Below the pieces are notes generated by a model, which searched no databases, was not told where the DNA came from, and saw only the letters and a program-made list of their open reading frames with translations. The position numbers were made by a program, and so were the translations under genes. Below, piece after piece: positions 41,456 to 53,801 of a stretch of DNA of 64,000 bases. The stretch lies in the NCBI GenBank assembly GCA_037447655.1, contig JBBHKE010000098.1, positions 43,528 to 107,527 of the forward strand. The letters run 5' to 3'. Each line of letters starts with the position of its first letter. Positions within the stretch are counted from its first letter, which is position 1. The stretch comes from Zygnema cylindricum (Eukaryota; Streptophyta; Zygnematophyceae; Zygnematales; Zygnemataceae).

Positions 41456-41900
41456 AAAAGACAACACAAAAAAAGGCAAAACAGAGAAAAGACTAAAAAA
41501 TACAACAAATTTTAGAGAGCATAAATAAAAAATTCAGGAAAGATCGCAGAAAAGATAAACCACAAAATGACAAAACCCAAAAGACAAAATTGATAAAAAA
41601 CAAAACACCAAAAAGAGAATAGAAGGAAGACAAAGCATGGATAAGACAAAATGGAGAAAAAATTAAAACACAAGAGAAAAAAATATTGGAAAATTAGAAC
41701 AGAAAAGACAAAAACAGAAAAGGCAAAACAGAGAAAGGACAAACCGAAGAAAAGGTAAAGCTAGAAAAAGACAATAAACAAAACATAAAAAGACAAAAAT
41801 AGAGAAAAGAGCATAGAAAAATCATAAAAGAAAGACATTGCACAAAAAGGACAACACATAAAAGACATGAAAGATATGGAATAGATTGACATCCGGTTAT
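41456..41900. repeat. Purine-rich AAAAGACAAAA repeats
   Basis: Low-complexity DNA with recurrent words AGAAAAGACAAAA, ACAGAGAAAAG and AAAATAGAG. The minus-strand hydrophobic ORFs (Phe, Leu, Ser) are composition artefacts. Confidence 0.8.
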
Positions 41901-42009
41901 TTCGCGAAAGCGCTTCTGCCTCATGGTTTTGTGTGTGTTAAGGTGTGGGTTGGGATGATTATTACGGACGTATTCACATACCAACTAAAAGTAGATTATT
42001 TTGGGTATT

Positions 42010-42178
42010 ACTGGTAGTGTTGGGTATCGAGGACCATTTGCCGATATTCGATATGTACCGAGTTTTAGGTACCCGATAATCGATATATCGCTTCGATATA
42101 TCGATTATCGAAATATCGCGATATTTAGCCGATATATCGTCGATCTTATATATCGCGATATATCGAATGATTTTCTAG
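42010..42178. repeat. Self-complementary CGATATATCG-rich segment
   Basis: It holds TAGTGTTGGGTATCGAGG and then many overlapping CGATATATCG, TCGCGATA and CCGATA words that read the same on both strands. It can fold extensively. The start resembles ends of some hAT transposons, so it may be the end of the hAT element whose transposase lies at 43484-44546. No matching partner end was found. Confidence 0.5.
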
Positions 42179-42189
42179 GTTTTTTTTTT

Positions 42190-42670
42190 GTGGTCTGCTG
42201 CCAGTACTACTGCTTCTGCAGCCCGTAGTAGTAACAACTGCTGCTGGTACTAGTGTTGCAGCTGGTAGTACTAACAGCTGTTGCTAGTACTAGTGTTGTA
42301 GCTGGTAGTACTAGCAGTTGCAGCTAGTACTAGTGCTGCAGCTGGTAGTGCTAGCATCTGTTGTTAGTTAGTACTAGTGCTGCAGTTGGTAGTACTAAGG
42401 CTGCTGCTAGTACTAGTGTTGCAACCGGTAGTAATAGCAGCTGCAGCTAGTACTAGTGCTGCAGCTAGTAGTAGTGCTGCAGCTGGTAGTACTAGCAGTG
42501 CTGCAACCGGTAGTAATAGCAACTGTAGCACTAGTGTTGCAGCTGGTAGTACTAGCAGCTGCTGTTAGTACTAGCGCTGTAGTTGGTAGTACTAAGGCAG
42601 CAGCTAGTATTAGTGCTGCAGCTGGTGGTACTAGCTCCTGTTAGTACTAGTGGTACTGCAGCTGGTAGTA
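42190..42670. repeat. GCTGCAGCTGGTAGTACTAG minisatellite
   Basis: Units built from GCTGCAGCTGGTAGTACTAG and GCAGCTGCTGGTAC repeat over about 480 bases. Any frame gives Ala/Ser/Thr or Leu/Val repeats. There is no sign that they are translated. Confidence 0.85.
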
Positions 42671-42679
42671 TTACCTACT

Positions 42680-43483
42680 ACTATTCCACATTTCTAAAAT
42701 TACACCTCTAATTATAACATCAATAATATTAAAAATTCACATTTTTCTACTATTAAAAAAATACAATATAATTCCAATACCAATTCCAAATATATAACAT
42801 AAATCAATATGTGGCCATAAGTAACCCATATTTCCACATTAATATTAATTATTTATTTTCCCAATATTCAATTCTAATTCCCTAAATGAAAAAAATTCAA
42901 ACTCGCAAAGATTTCAAAATCCAACATGTCCAAATCATGAGCTTAATTTGACATCTCCCACATTCAAACATGTGATTATTATATAATCCCCAAATTCTGA
43001 ATTTTCCATTTTCCCAATTTCTCAAAATCCAAAATACAAATCCGAAATTTCCATTAATTCTCACACTAGCAACATAAATTTTCAACATCCATTTCCTCAA
43101 ATATATAATTTTCCATCAACAATTCCACCTCTCCCAAATGCAAACATGTGATTATCCTATAATCCCAAAATTCCAATTTTTCTACTTTCCCAAAATCCCA
43201 ATATCCGAAATCCAAATCTAAATTACACAATGTTTCTACGACCAAAAAACTGAAATTCAAATTCTCTCAACCGTGCACACTACAAATCTTCCATAAAAAA
43301 CAAAATTTTGCAAAATTATTTTTTGTTGGGTAAAGTATTCCACCAATCTCCAATTTCCTTTCCCGTTTCCTTTCGACGTTTCTTGGACACAACCTTATTG
43401 TTATCGTTGTCGTTAATGTCTCCCTCTTAATCAATCTCTTTTCTTTTGTCATCACGAATATTAATGAGCGATTTCGTTGCTTG
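42680..43483. other. AT-rich non-coding, probably hAT 3' flank
   Basis: About 75 percent A+T by eye, no motifs. Two diverged copies of a block (42915-43060 and 43105-43230) share AAACATGTGATTAT and ATAATCCC(C/A)AAATTC, an internal direct repeat. Confidence 0.55.
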
Positions 43484-44546
43484 TCATGATCCTTTCAAAA
43501 AAACAAGTCTTTCCACCGATTCCGGAGTCGACCGGTTTCGCTTAATCGTGCTAATTTGACCGGCCATGGAAAAAATTCGCTCGGAAAGAGCCGAAGTGGC
43601 CGGTAAAGCTAAAATGATTCGAGCCAAAGAGCTCAATGTCGGAAACAAATGTTTCTCTTCAGCCCACCACTTCAATGGTTTTGCCCGTTCGTGTTGTGAT
43701 TGTTCTAAAACACTTCTTCCCTTGTAAAGTTGAACTTCGTGGAGCAAATGCTCCTTAAACTCATCTCGTGTGAGTTCCGAGGCCGAAGGTTTTTTGAACG
43801 GTTTCTATTCCCGAAGAAATGGGATACTCTCTTTGTAATGCTATGAAAATGTCATCCTCATCATCATCTTCGACTTCATTCACACCTTTCTCATTTGAAT
43901 TGTTTCCAATTTCCATCATCAACCTATCACTACCACCCTCCGAATGTCCAAACAATTCCGCATCCATGTCAAACTTTCCTAACATCATGTTGACAATTTC
44001 TTGCCATACTTTATCTACCTCCAATGGTGTTAAAAATACTAGGTTTTTCGTCCTAGGATCTAGTGCACAAGCAATAAACATCTTTATCGGGAGGGTTGTT
44101 AACTCACACATTCCAAATTGACCCTCAAAATCGGTTACTATCGTCTCCGCAATTGCATTAATTGCCAAATCATCACATCCTCCATTTGAAGTGTCATCCA
44201 CCACTTTTTTTAGTCCTTTAAGTAGTGAGTGGACAATTACCGGCACCCAACTCAAAGTTACATAGCTTTCCCCTTCCAACACGCGTTGGGTAACCATGAA
44301 AGGTTTTAAAAGAATCGCACCTCTCTCAATGATCATCCACGCCTCTTCACTCAACCTCGCATTCGGTGGCACAATTGTTGTCATGATTGCTTGTAACGGA
44401 TTTTTCAAATACAATATTGAAGTGAGCATAGAGTATGTTGACCACCACCTCGTAGCTACATCCGGAATTAGAACTTTCCACTTCATTTCACTCGCAACAT
44501 TTTTTAGAATATTAGTTGCTCTTGATGAGCTTCTAAAAATTCGCAC
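43484..44546 (-). pseudogene. hAT superfamily transposase, C-terminal two thirds
   Basis: From 44546 the minus strand reads a plant hAT transposase: IPDVATRWWSTYSML (catalytic-core Trp motif), LSEEAWMIIERGAILLKPF, MFIACALDPRTKNL and an acidic EVEDDDEDD stretch. After one frame change at about 43765 the dimerisation region follows: KPLKWWAEEKHLFPTLSSLARIILALPATSALSERIFSMAG and RLVFLKG. The protein mobilises DNA by cut-and-paste. The N-terminal zinc finger and first catalytic segment are missing because the gene is cut at 44549 by copia c5. Confidence 0.9.
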
Positions 44547-44549
44547 TTA

Positions 44550-46396
44550 GTGCATCATGGCAGCATAGCAGCGCAGCCATAGCAGCGCAACATGGCAACA
44601 TAGCAGTGCAGCAAACCAACTAATCACCTGGGTCCACTACATCAAAATTTTGGGCTATCGCAGCATGGCAGTATCGCAGTGGACCTACTCACCTATTCAC
44701 CCAATCCTAATGCATTTCTACAATAGTTCAACTTGGGAGCAGGGAGAGCTTTAGTAAGCATATCATCAACCATTGTTGCATCAGCCAAATAACATAATTT
44801 GATCACCCTAGAGAACACTTTTTCTCTTACAAAGTGTAATCCTACATCCAGGTGCTTACTCTTGAAGTGGTGACTCGGTTTAGAGGCAATGGCAATGGCA
44901 GCCTGGTTATCACACCAGATCACCTGTGGCCCAACCTGCATGTATCCTAGTTCTTGCAACATGGATTTTACCCATAAGAGTTTTTTGAGGGCCGAGCTTG
45001 CTGCCATATATTTTGACTCCATTGTTGACTGCGCTGTAACCTTTTGAAGTTTGCTGCTCTAGCAGCACGTTCAGTTCCCAATCTGCAAAACGAATCCCGT
45101 GGTGGACTTCCGGCTTGGCATGTTGCCATAGCTTGCATCACTCCACGTTTGCAGCTTCACTTCTCCTCCGCCTAGCGTGAGTTTGAAGTCTTTTGTTCCT
45201 GCTAAATATCTTAAGACTCTTCTTGCTGTTTCAAAATCAGATTTTCTCGGATTCTCTAGACTTCTGCTCAGTACCCCAACTGCTGCAGCAATGTCAGGGC
45301 GGGTACAGTTCATGTAATATATTAAGCTTCCCAATATCAGTCTATAAGAGATTAGTGTCATAGGATCATTCTCCCTTGACTCTAAATACTCGCTAACAAT
45401 GACACCCGGTTCTGTCTCTTCTCCCTTTAACCTCGGCCGAAACTCCATTAGAGTTAGACATCCTTTTGCCCCCCGCATTCCATACTCATCTAACATTTTT
45501 CCAATAGCCTCTTTTTGAGTGAATTTTATTAATTTCTTATTTCTATCCCTCTCTACCTGGATTCCTAGAATATACTTTGCCTCACCAAGGTCTTTCATCT
45601 CGAACCGTGAGTTTAGAGCAGTTTTGATTTTGTTAATTTCAGCCATTGATTTACTAATTAATAGTAAATCATCTACATACACCGCTATATATACTATCCC
45701 AATTTCACCATTTAGAACGTAGACAAAGTAATCAGAACTTATCCTTTGAAATCCTGGACTGGTTAAGAATTCATCAAGCTTCAGATTCCATTTCTTAGGG
45801 ACATGTTTTAGGCCGTACAAAGATTTTAGCAACTTGCATACTAAGTGCTCTTTTCCTGGTTCTGCGTACATTTTAGGCTGCTGCATGTAAATGGTCTCTT
45901 CTAGTTCTCCATGCAAAAAGGTCGTCTTTACATCCATCTGATGAATTTCCATATCTTCTATAGCAGCTAGGGACAGCAAAATCCTAATTGTCGGAAATCT
46001 TACAACCGGAGAAAATGTTTCTTCAAAATCGATTCCTTCCTTTTGATTATAACCCTTTGCCACAAGTCTAGCCTTATATGGTTGAATGGTGTTATCGGGA
46101 TTTAACTTCACCTTGAATACCCATTTGCTGCCGATCGCCTTTCGGTCTGGAGGACGTTTCACAAGCTCCCATGTTTGGGCCTCCATGATTGACTTCATTT
46201 CGTCGTTTGCTGCCTCGATCCAGTGATTCTGCTTTGGTGATGAGAAGGCCTTTTGGATGGTCAAGGGCTCCCTTGAGGCTGTCGAGTAGGCAAAGTGAGA
46301 GCTTACTTGCAGGCGGCTGCTGATCTTCTTCCCCTCAAAAATTCTGAGGCTGAGATCGTCGGATGCCGTGCATTGCGCTAACTGCACTGATTGCAC
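44550..46396 (-). pseudogene. Copia c5: reverse transcriptase / RNase H
   Basis: A 441-codon frame (46396-45071) contains WIEAANDEMKSIMEAQTWELV and [27 protein letters not shown]. It has MEIHQMDVKTTFLHGELEETIYM (motif A), SLYGLKHVPKKWN and VYIAVYVDDLLLISKS with the YVDD site intact. After a break at 45071, RNase H continues to 44693 with MESKYMAASSALKKLLWVKSM and WCDNQAAIAIASKPSHHF. It is one of the best-preserved copia RT frames here. The 3' UTR (44560-44690) resembles that of c6, but no 3' LTR follows. The hAT remnant begins instead. Confidence 0.88.
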
Positions 46397-46559
46397 TGGT
46401 TGCTATCTGTGTGTGGCTGATTGCGCAGGTTGCTATCCGTGTGTATTGACTGCTGGTTGTCCGGTTGGAACTGAACTGGATGAGGAATTCGGAGAGAGTG
46501 TGACTCTGGAGTCATTACCGGAGAATGTTGCACCTTTGGGACAATTTCTTGCATGCAAT

Positions 46560-48062
46560 CTAAGATGACATACTCCTGTACGTTTTGCTGTTTTGCTGCT
46601 CTGTCATTTGTAATAAATCTATCGAGTCTAGTTCATTTCTAACAATGATATTTCTTGCTACAACTATTTTCTTCTTCTCAAATACAAAGACTCTGTAACC
46701 TTTAAAGAGATCATCATATCCTAACAAAACACTTGGTAATCCCTTCTGTTCCATTTTCTATCTGTTCGTAGACGTATCCAAGATAAAGCATTGACTACCA
46801 AAGACTTTGAAATGGCTAACAATTGGTTCGCTACCTGTCCAGATCTCGTAAAGAGTAGTGTCTACCGATCTGGATCCTATCCTATTCTTAATATAAACTG
46901 CACAATTTAGAGCTTCAGCCTAGAATTTCGGATCCACATTTTTATTTGCGAGCATCGACCTAGAGCTCTCCGTGAGAGTTCTATTGAGTCTTTCCGACAC
47001 CCCATTTGTTCCAGTTAATATGGAACAGCTAACAGATGACTAATACCTTCCTCGAGTAAAAAGGTTTTAAATTCTTTCGACGTATATTCACCACCATTGT
47101 CCGATTTGAGCTTCAAAATAGGTGAATTATGAAGTTTTTCAACCCATGCTTTATAGTGTTTGAAGTGACCAAACACTTCACACTTCTCCTTCATAAAGTA
47201 AACTTTTGTAAACTTGGAGAAATCATCTGTGAATGTGACCATATATTTCATCGCCCTGGCAGATGGAACCTTCGCAGGACCAAAAAACATCCGAATGAAT
47301 TTGTTGTGAAAGTTTCGTTGACCGATGCGCATACTCTTTAGGAAATTGCAATCTGTAAATTTTGCATAAAGCGCAACCATCAGAAGTTTTGACCGGCTCA
47401 TCTGTGATTGATACACCTTCTATTTTTCCAACAATGACCATTTTCCTCAAACTATCATAGTTTACATGGCCTAATCTTTTATGCCACAACTCATCTGAGT
47501 GCAAAACACCAAAGTACAGAACATCATTCTCCTTGGTATTAGCCATATCCATGCGGTACATCTTGCTACTATCTCTAGTACTTGTAACCGCAACCTTGCC
47601 ATTTTTGCTAACAACGTGCGGACCATTTTTCAAATAAACCACAAAGCCTTTCCTCTCTACCAACGACGTAGAAAATAGATTTTTCTTAAAGTCAGGCACA
47701 AATAAGACATTGTGAAGGGTTCTTTCAATTGCTTTTCCTTCCACATCAACTAGCAAGGACACATAACCCAGAGCACGAGTCTGGACACTCATTCCACAAG
47801 CATAATAAATATTTTTCTCCGGCGTTGCTTTCAGATTTTTGAAGATGGCCTTGTTCCAGCACATGTGGGCTGACGCTCTTGTATCCATTATCCATCCAGG
47901 GTCCTTTGCGCCCTCCATTGCTGCCGCCAAATTGAATAGATCCGTGTCGTCCTCCTCAGAAAATGTCAGAGTCTCGTTCGGAGTGATGAAGAAGCTGAAA
48001 ACAGTGCATTTCCACGAGGTGTAGGCCCCGTGAAGCTTTTGTAAAACTGACTTTGTTGCCAT
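46560..48062 (-). pseudogene. Copia c5: protease, GAG-pre, integrase
   Basis: The frame 48062-47223 carries the protease region WIMDTRASAHMCW, in which the Gly of Asp-Thr-Gly is Arg. It continues with NVLFVPDFKKNLFSTSLVERKGF and ELWHKRLGHVNYDSLRKM plus DGCALCK. Integrase follows with TFTDDFSKFTKVYFMKEK and LKSDNGGEYTSKEF. The Glu region at about 46970-47000 is damaged. The C-terminal LLGYDDLFKGYRVFVFEKKKIVV is at 46560-46754. The Gly to Arg change would abolish protease activity. Several stops are present. Confidence 0.85.
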
Positions 48063-48893
48063 CCCGGCCTGTATAAACCTGTATGGTTAGCTTTTTTAAG
48101 TTTATGACAGAATTTGTATCCATGACCTCTCTCACTGCAATAAAAGCATGCATTGTTAGATTGTCTATTTCCACCCTGATTAAACTGTCTGAAATGGGTA
48201 AACTGATTACGTTGCTTACCTTTCCTCCCAAAGTCTGAATTAAAAGCCTCTACTTGCTCAACATTGAGAATATTAGATGTAGCTTCCTCCTCTAGTAAAA
48301 TATTGATGACTAACTGTAAAGTCCAGCTAGCTTTATCTTTTTGTAGCTTTATCTTTTTGTTTGAGCATGTCAGATGCTCCTTCCATACTACGAGGGAGAC
48401 CCCTCATGAGCAAAGCTGCTTGTTGAAACGGAGGAAACACACCACCTGCACAAGCATGTGCATCTACAAGAATGCGATATTTGTTAGAATATTCAGTCAT
48501 TGTACCGCTAGTGTACTTATAGTCCCAAATTTTTCCAGCTAATAGAAGCTCTTCTAGGACAATAGCCTTTTCATAATCATTTTTAAGGGATTTCCAAATA
48601 TCTATTGTTTTTTTCATTTTTATTCGAGACATAGCTAAGTCCTCAGATATACAAAATTTCAGAATAGAACGAGCGTGTGTATTTTTCTTAGACCATAACG
48701 GATCAGATTCATCTAGCGAACAATCGAATATATCCAAAAGATTGACATTCTCAAAATGTGTCTCCACCATATCCGCCCAGTAAACATACTTTTCCCCGGA
48801 AAAGATAGGAATTCTTGAAGACAAGCCCATAACTAGTTGTTCTACGACCACCGGTGCAGGTGGAGGAGCAGCAGTAGTAATAGAAGTAGACAT
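48063..48893 (-). pseudogene. Copia c5: gag
   Basis: The start MSTSITTAAPPPAP at 48893 leads into a 186-codon frame with GLSSRIPIFSGEKYVYWADMVETHFENVNLLDI, KMKKTIDIWKSLKNDYE and the Gag helix GGVFPPFQQAALLMRGLPRSMEG. It breaks at 48333. A CCHC knuckle CFYCSERGHGYKFC is readable at about 48110-48150. This is the UBN2-type copia gag. The 48340-48360 region has a 17-bp tandem duplication of TAGCTTTATCTTTTTG. Confidence 0.87.
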
Positions 48894-48909
48894 GATACAA
48901 TGTCAGAAG

Positions 48910-49730
48910 CTATCAAGAATCCTACCAAACAGCTATTTTCAAGTGCTCACCAATTCTTGCAAAAGCATTCAAACCTCACAAAACTATATCAGAATATAGA
49001 GTAGCATAAACACTGACAACTCCCAAATTTTCAGCACAATTGACCCGAAAACACTCAAGATATAACAGAATATTCCCAAAAACTGTCTGCAGTTTTTTTA
49101 CTTGGAAGTCTGGATACATAAAAAAGCTTTAAGTCCTAAGTCTTATACTTTCGGTGTTCTATCGCCGATACAAGTGGACCTGAGAGGTACGTCCAAAATC
49201 AACCCACCTACTGAGATCTACGTGTTCCTAATCGTGCCAACCCAATCTATCATCGTACAGTCAATATTACTCAGAATCTATATTAAGTGATTGTACAAAT
49301 ACTTGTCGGCTAAGTCACTTGTGATACTCTTATGAATCTCGTCCCTTTGACTTTATTCATATCAATCGCAACTGCGTTGTCCCGTATTGGATCACATTCA
49401 CATCACCCGCGGCTGCGGTGTCCAGCTCCGAATCATATCCAAGATAGCAGCAGCTCCGTTGTCTGTACGGATCATATCCAAAACAACCGCAGCTGCGTTT
49501 GTCCTGTCTGTGTCGCAGCTTCGCTGCTGCGCTGCTATGTTTGCAAGGTAGCTGCGTCGCTGCGCTGCTATGTCAGCATAGCAGCAGCGCTGCTCTGGTT
49601 GCATAGCAGCTGCGGTGTTGTGTACTTCACTCAAGTGATGACGCATATCCTTATGAAACTTTCGCTACAAATTACTACCTTTCTGCCGTCACACTAATAT
49701 ACCGAGACTTAAAGCTTTTCGAAATCAACA
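48910..49730 (-). repeat. Copia c5 5' LTR
   Basis: It starts TGTTGATTTCGAAAAGC at 49730 and ends just before gag. The part 49390-49640 is rich in GCAGCTGCG/AGCAGCGCAGC words, a family trait also seen in c6. Beyond it are integrase fragments. Confidence 0.78.
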
Positions 49731-49739
49731 CCGAATGCT

Positions 49740-50325
49740 TTCAAGTGAGAAATACCTAGTTTCCTTCCAACTCATCTCTCATAAGGTATCATTCCTTTAA
49801 CAGTTGTAGTTAGGACTCTATTCTTAATTTAATTAGCACAGTTCATGGCTTCTCCCCAAAATCTTCTTTTTATTTTCTTATTTGCCAACATACTACACAC
49901 AATATCATCAAAGTCCGGTTAAACCTTTCAGCTACCCCATTTTGATCTTCATTATTCTGTAGAGTTTTTTGATGCTAAAACCCCTCATCTCTCAAGTATT
50001 CCTCAAACTAGTTAGAGGTGTATCTCCCCTATTATCACTCCTTATTCGCTTAATGGAGGTTTCGTGCAACTTCTCACTCCAGGTTTGGTATTCTTTAAAG
50101 TTCTTTGGTGTTTCAAACTTTGTTTTTAGAAAGTAGACTCTTGAGTATCTGGACCAATCATCAGTAATTGTTAGCATATACCTCTTTCCCCCAACCGAAT
50201 GTACTCTTGCTTGTCCCCAAATATCTGTGTGGCAGTTTGGGAAAGGGGAGTCTATGAGCCTTTCCTTGGGCACAGCCACTACAATCATCCATCATTTCAT
50301 TATCCCCAAACTGAATGCCTTTTGC
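49740..50325 (-). pseudogene. Copia integrase fragment 1 of 2
   Basis: The minus strand reads SGCAQGKAHR, then FPNCHTDIWGQARVHSVGGKRYMLTITDDWSRYSRVYFLKTK and EKLHETSIKRIRSDN. A damaged core and N-KNRVLTTTVK-like C-terminal piece follow near 49800. The wording is that of c7. It contains only GAG-pre end and integrase, with no LTR or neighbouring domains. Confidence 0.8.
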
Positions 50326-50742
50326 TAAAGTCACTTAAAGTCCGATTTACTCTCTCGGCTACGCCGTTTTGTTTCGAATTCTTTGGGACAATCTTTTGGT
50401 GTTGAACCCCTTCCTCTTTCAAATAATCCTTAACTGATTAGAGGCATATTCCCCCCCATTATCACTCCTCACTTTCTATATAGGTGTATGATAGAGCTTC
50501 TCACTCCATGCTTTATACTCTTTAGAAAAGTTTGGTGCCTTAGATTTATTTTTCAAAGAATAGACTGTAGAGACCTAGACCAGTCATCATTTATAGTAAG
50601 CATAAATATTTTCCCTCCAACTGACGGCACTTTGGCCAGTCCTTAGATGTGAGTATGAACTACATCTAGGACCTTTTCACCTTTATAGGTTGCGGTTGTC
50701 GGGAAAGGTAATCTATGGGCCTTACCTTGAGCACATCCACTA
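50326..50742 (-). pseudogene. Copia integrase fragment 2 of 2
   Basis: It covers the same part of integrase again, from CSGCAQGKAHRLPF (about 50735) through VPSVGGKIFMLTINDDWSR to the FEDYLKEEG and EQNGVAER-like region. It lies head-to-tail with fragment 1. The boundary at 50325 joins two different integrase positions, so it is a rearranged repeat rather than one gene. Confidence 0.78.
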
Positions 50743-50745
50743 AAC

Positions 50746-50811
50746 TTATACATGTTGTTCTACGACCACTGGAGCAAGTGGAGCAACAGCAGTAGTAGTA
50801 GAAGTAGACAT
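50746..50811 (-). pseudogene. Copia gag 5' stub after the c6 LTR
   Basis: MSTSTTTAVAPLAPVVVEQ matches the start of gag of c3 and c5 but stops after 21 codons, where integrase fragments begin. As at 3660, a gag start follows what should be the 3' LTR of a neighbouring element. Confidence 0.75.
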
Positions 50812-50821
50812 AATTAACCAC

Positions 50822-51069
50822 ATAAGCTTACCAAGAATCCTACCAAACAGTTGCTTTCTATAGCTCAATACGTTTGACACAAAGTTCCAAACTGCTTCAA
50901 ACAATACCACAATATAGAGTATCACAAAGTCTGACAACTCCCAAAGTTTCAGCACAATTGATCCAACATACACCAAGATATACAACTCAGAAGTTTCCCA
51001 AAAACACTTTGCAGATTACATAGTCTGAAAGTTTAGATAAACAAAATGTTCTACGTCCTAAGTCTTATA
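50822..51069 (-). repeat. Copia c6 3' LTR, distal part
   Basis: This is the continuation of the LTR at 57531-58188 (minus strand), split by the insertion of c7. The joined sequence follows the c5 LTR through ATGTTCTACGTCCTAAGTCTTATA. The right-hand TTATA is the duplicated target. Confidence 0.8.
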
Positions 51070-52125
51070 TGAAACCCTGAGACCCCCATAAGTCCTCAGA
51101 GTGGACAGCTTCAAAGAAGCCTCTAGGATAATCATGACCCCTTTGTGTTTCAGCAAAAACAACTGCCACCTTGGCAGACAAAAACTCTAACCACCTGCAC
51201 CTCTGTGAAGGCAAGATTCCCCTGAGTCGATAGCAAAAATAATCTCTGAATTTGCTCCTTTGAGCAATAAGTTATGGAGGATCAAAGTTGACCTTTTGTA
51301 CAGAAGCTCTCTGGGAGAGAGGGTCATATCTTCTAATTTTTCTAAGTCCTATCTCTCTCACAGACTCTATCTACTGATGTACGGAACCAATCAGATTACA
51401 GTTCCGTACGCAAAATTACACCTGCCGGTGTACTTTATGTACGGACACTGTACGACATGGCCTAAATGTCCACACGTGGTATGTCCGGATTCGCTCCTTT
51501 AATCCTCGGAGATGCCGCGCTCCAATGTAATTTTGCCACGTGTCATCCGATGTGGCAATGCCCACAAACCGCCGAATTCTCCTTCCGCGATCTCGGCGCT
51601 AATTCCGGCCATCCGATTAAATTCGCATTTGATCGTAGCCGTAATAAATACATGCGCGGTATTTGTTTCGTTTACGAAATCAATGCGCGGTATTGATTTC
51701 TTAACCGTACTCTAATTCGTACTTTTACACTACCGGTTCTATGTATCCCGTAAACAATTATAGTTAAATGATTTATCCTACGTTTCAATGTTTAATTAAT
51801 TATCAAACCATATAGTTCGTAACACTACTTCTAGACTTAACAGCTAAGGTTTCCGCCTATCGGCAGTTTGCCGGCCGATAGGTACCAGGATCAAATCCTG
51901 TGGCCGGCACATACCTTTTAGTAAATAAATACCTAACTAATATATATTTTCCTGCAAACCTCTTGATGGCCTAGGTAGCTATGGCTCTAGCTCCATCTCC
52001 AATTTCTCAGTGACTGCGACAAGTTTGAGAGTTGGAGAGAGAAGTTAGAGGTAGGCTGCCTCAGCTTCTTTCTTTAATTCTATTTAGACCTAGAAAATAC
52101 TAAAAATGAACCAATAATTTCTACA
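51070..52125 (-). repeat. Copia c7 3' LTR
   Basis: TGTAGAAATTATTGG to AGGGTTTCA on the minus strand, preceded by the purine tract AAAGGGAG. It contains a potential T-arm-like hairpin (see rejected items). Confidence 0.92.
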
Positions 52126-53801
52126 CTCCCTTTATATTCTAGTCAATCTTTAATTTCAGACCACACTTCTCCCTGCAGAAAATTAGCTTAGGGGAAGGCA
52201 CAGGTTTGGTCATCATATCTGCTACCATCTCACTATCTGGTCTGTACTCTAAACTGATTATTTTGTTTTCTACTTTCTCTCTAACAAAGCTGAGTCTGAT
52301 GTCCATGTATTTGGCTTTAAAATGATGTTTAGGATTGGCAGAAATAGCGATTGCTGCCTGATTATCACAAAATATTTTCTGCACACCACTCTTAAGGTGA
52401 CCAAGCTCACCAAGCAAAGACTTGACCCACATCAATTCTTTTACAGCAGAGCAAGAGGCCATATACTCAGCCTCCATGGTGGACTGAGCAATAACCTTTT
52501 GCTGTTTGCTACTCCAACAGCAAACCCCATCACCCACATATAATACATATCCAGAATTGCATCTCCTCATCGGAGCATCACCATAACTAGCATCACTCCA
52601 AGTAGTGATGTCACTATTCTCCCCTCCCAAATGCAACCATAGATTCCTAGTTCCTATCAAATATCTAAGGACTCTCTTAGCTGCCTCCCAATCCTTCTTA
52701 GTGGGAGCATTTAGACTTCTACCCAACACTCCTACAGCTGCAACTAAATCCGGCCGGGTACAATTCATAAAATAGATTAGACTTCCCACTACTTGCCTGT
52801 AAGGAATAGTCTGCATGAACTTCTGTTCTTCAGGAGATAATTCCTCGTCTAAGACTATCACTCCTTCTTCCTCACTCCCCTCACTTCCCTTCTTCAAATC
52901 CATTGGAGTTGTACAACTATTAGCTTTATCCATTTGAAATTTTTCAAGCATGTTCCCTATTGCTTCCTTTTGAGTCAATCTTATAATTTTCCTTTTTCGG
53001 TCTCTCTCTACTTGAATTCCCAAAATATATTTTGCTTCCCCCATATCCTTCATTTCAAATCTCCCCTTAAGGTCGGTTTTCAGTTTATTAATTTTTTCCA
53101 TTGATTTACTTAAAACAAGCAAATCATGAACATAAATTGCAATAAATATAAAACCTTCCTCATCTTCGAAAACATAGATTGAGTGATCTGAGCTGATTCG
53201 GATATATCCCAGACCGGTAAGAAACTCATCAAGCTTCTTATTCCACTGTCGAGGCGCCTGTTTGAAACCATAAAGAGATTTAATCAGCCGACATACCTTA
53301 CTCTCCTCTCCTTCCTCCACAAACCCTTCGGGTTGTCGCATGAAAATCTCCTCTTCCAATTCTCCATGCAAAAAGGATGTTTTGATGTCCATCTGGTGCA
53401 CTTCCATGTCTTCTGCTGCTGCCAGGCTGAGAAGTATGCGGACAGAGGGAAATCTGACCACCGGGGCAAAGGTTTCCTCGTAGTCAATTCCCTCCTTTTG
53501 TGTAAATCCCTTTGCCACTAGTCGGGCCTTGTAGCGCTCGATTGTGTTATCTGGATTCAGTTTTAATTTGAAAACACACTTTCAACCGATTGGTTTTCGG
53601 TTAGGTGGACAATCCACCAGCACACAAGTATCGGCTACCATAATTGAGGCCATCTCCTCATTGATGGCTGTCTTCCACAGATTTCTTTCTGGACAAGTCA
53701 TCCCCTCTCCATAAGTTTGAGGTTCATCTTGATAAGATAGTTTAGTTACCTTGTTATTAACCTATTTTTCTTGCAGTTTTTTGCTTCTTCTCCTTCCCCC
53801 C
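52126..53801 (-). pseudogene. Copia c7: reverse transcriptase / RNase H
   Basis: A 459-codon frame (53518-52139) begins MAKGFTQKEGIDYEETFAPVVRF. It contains [42 protein letters not shown] and IAIYVHDLLVLSKS. It continues with CTTPMDLKKGSEG, YRQVVGSLIYFMNCTRPDLVAAVG and RNase H up to MTKPVPSPKLIFC. The active site YVDD reads YVHD (about 53125-53140), which removes a catalytic Asp. Upstream (53519-53800) the fingers region is broken, with TGA in the GCKWVFK motif. The frame otherwise is long and complete. Confidence 0.92.

Noticed and set aside
42377-42644. Ala/Ser/Thr-rich open frames
   Set aside because: All frames of the GCTGCAGCTGG repeat are open. Composition explains them.
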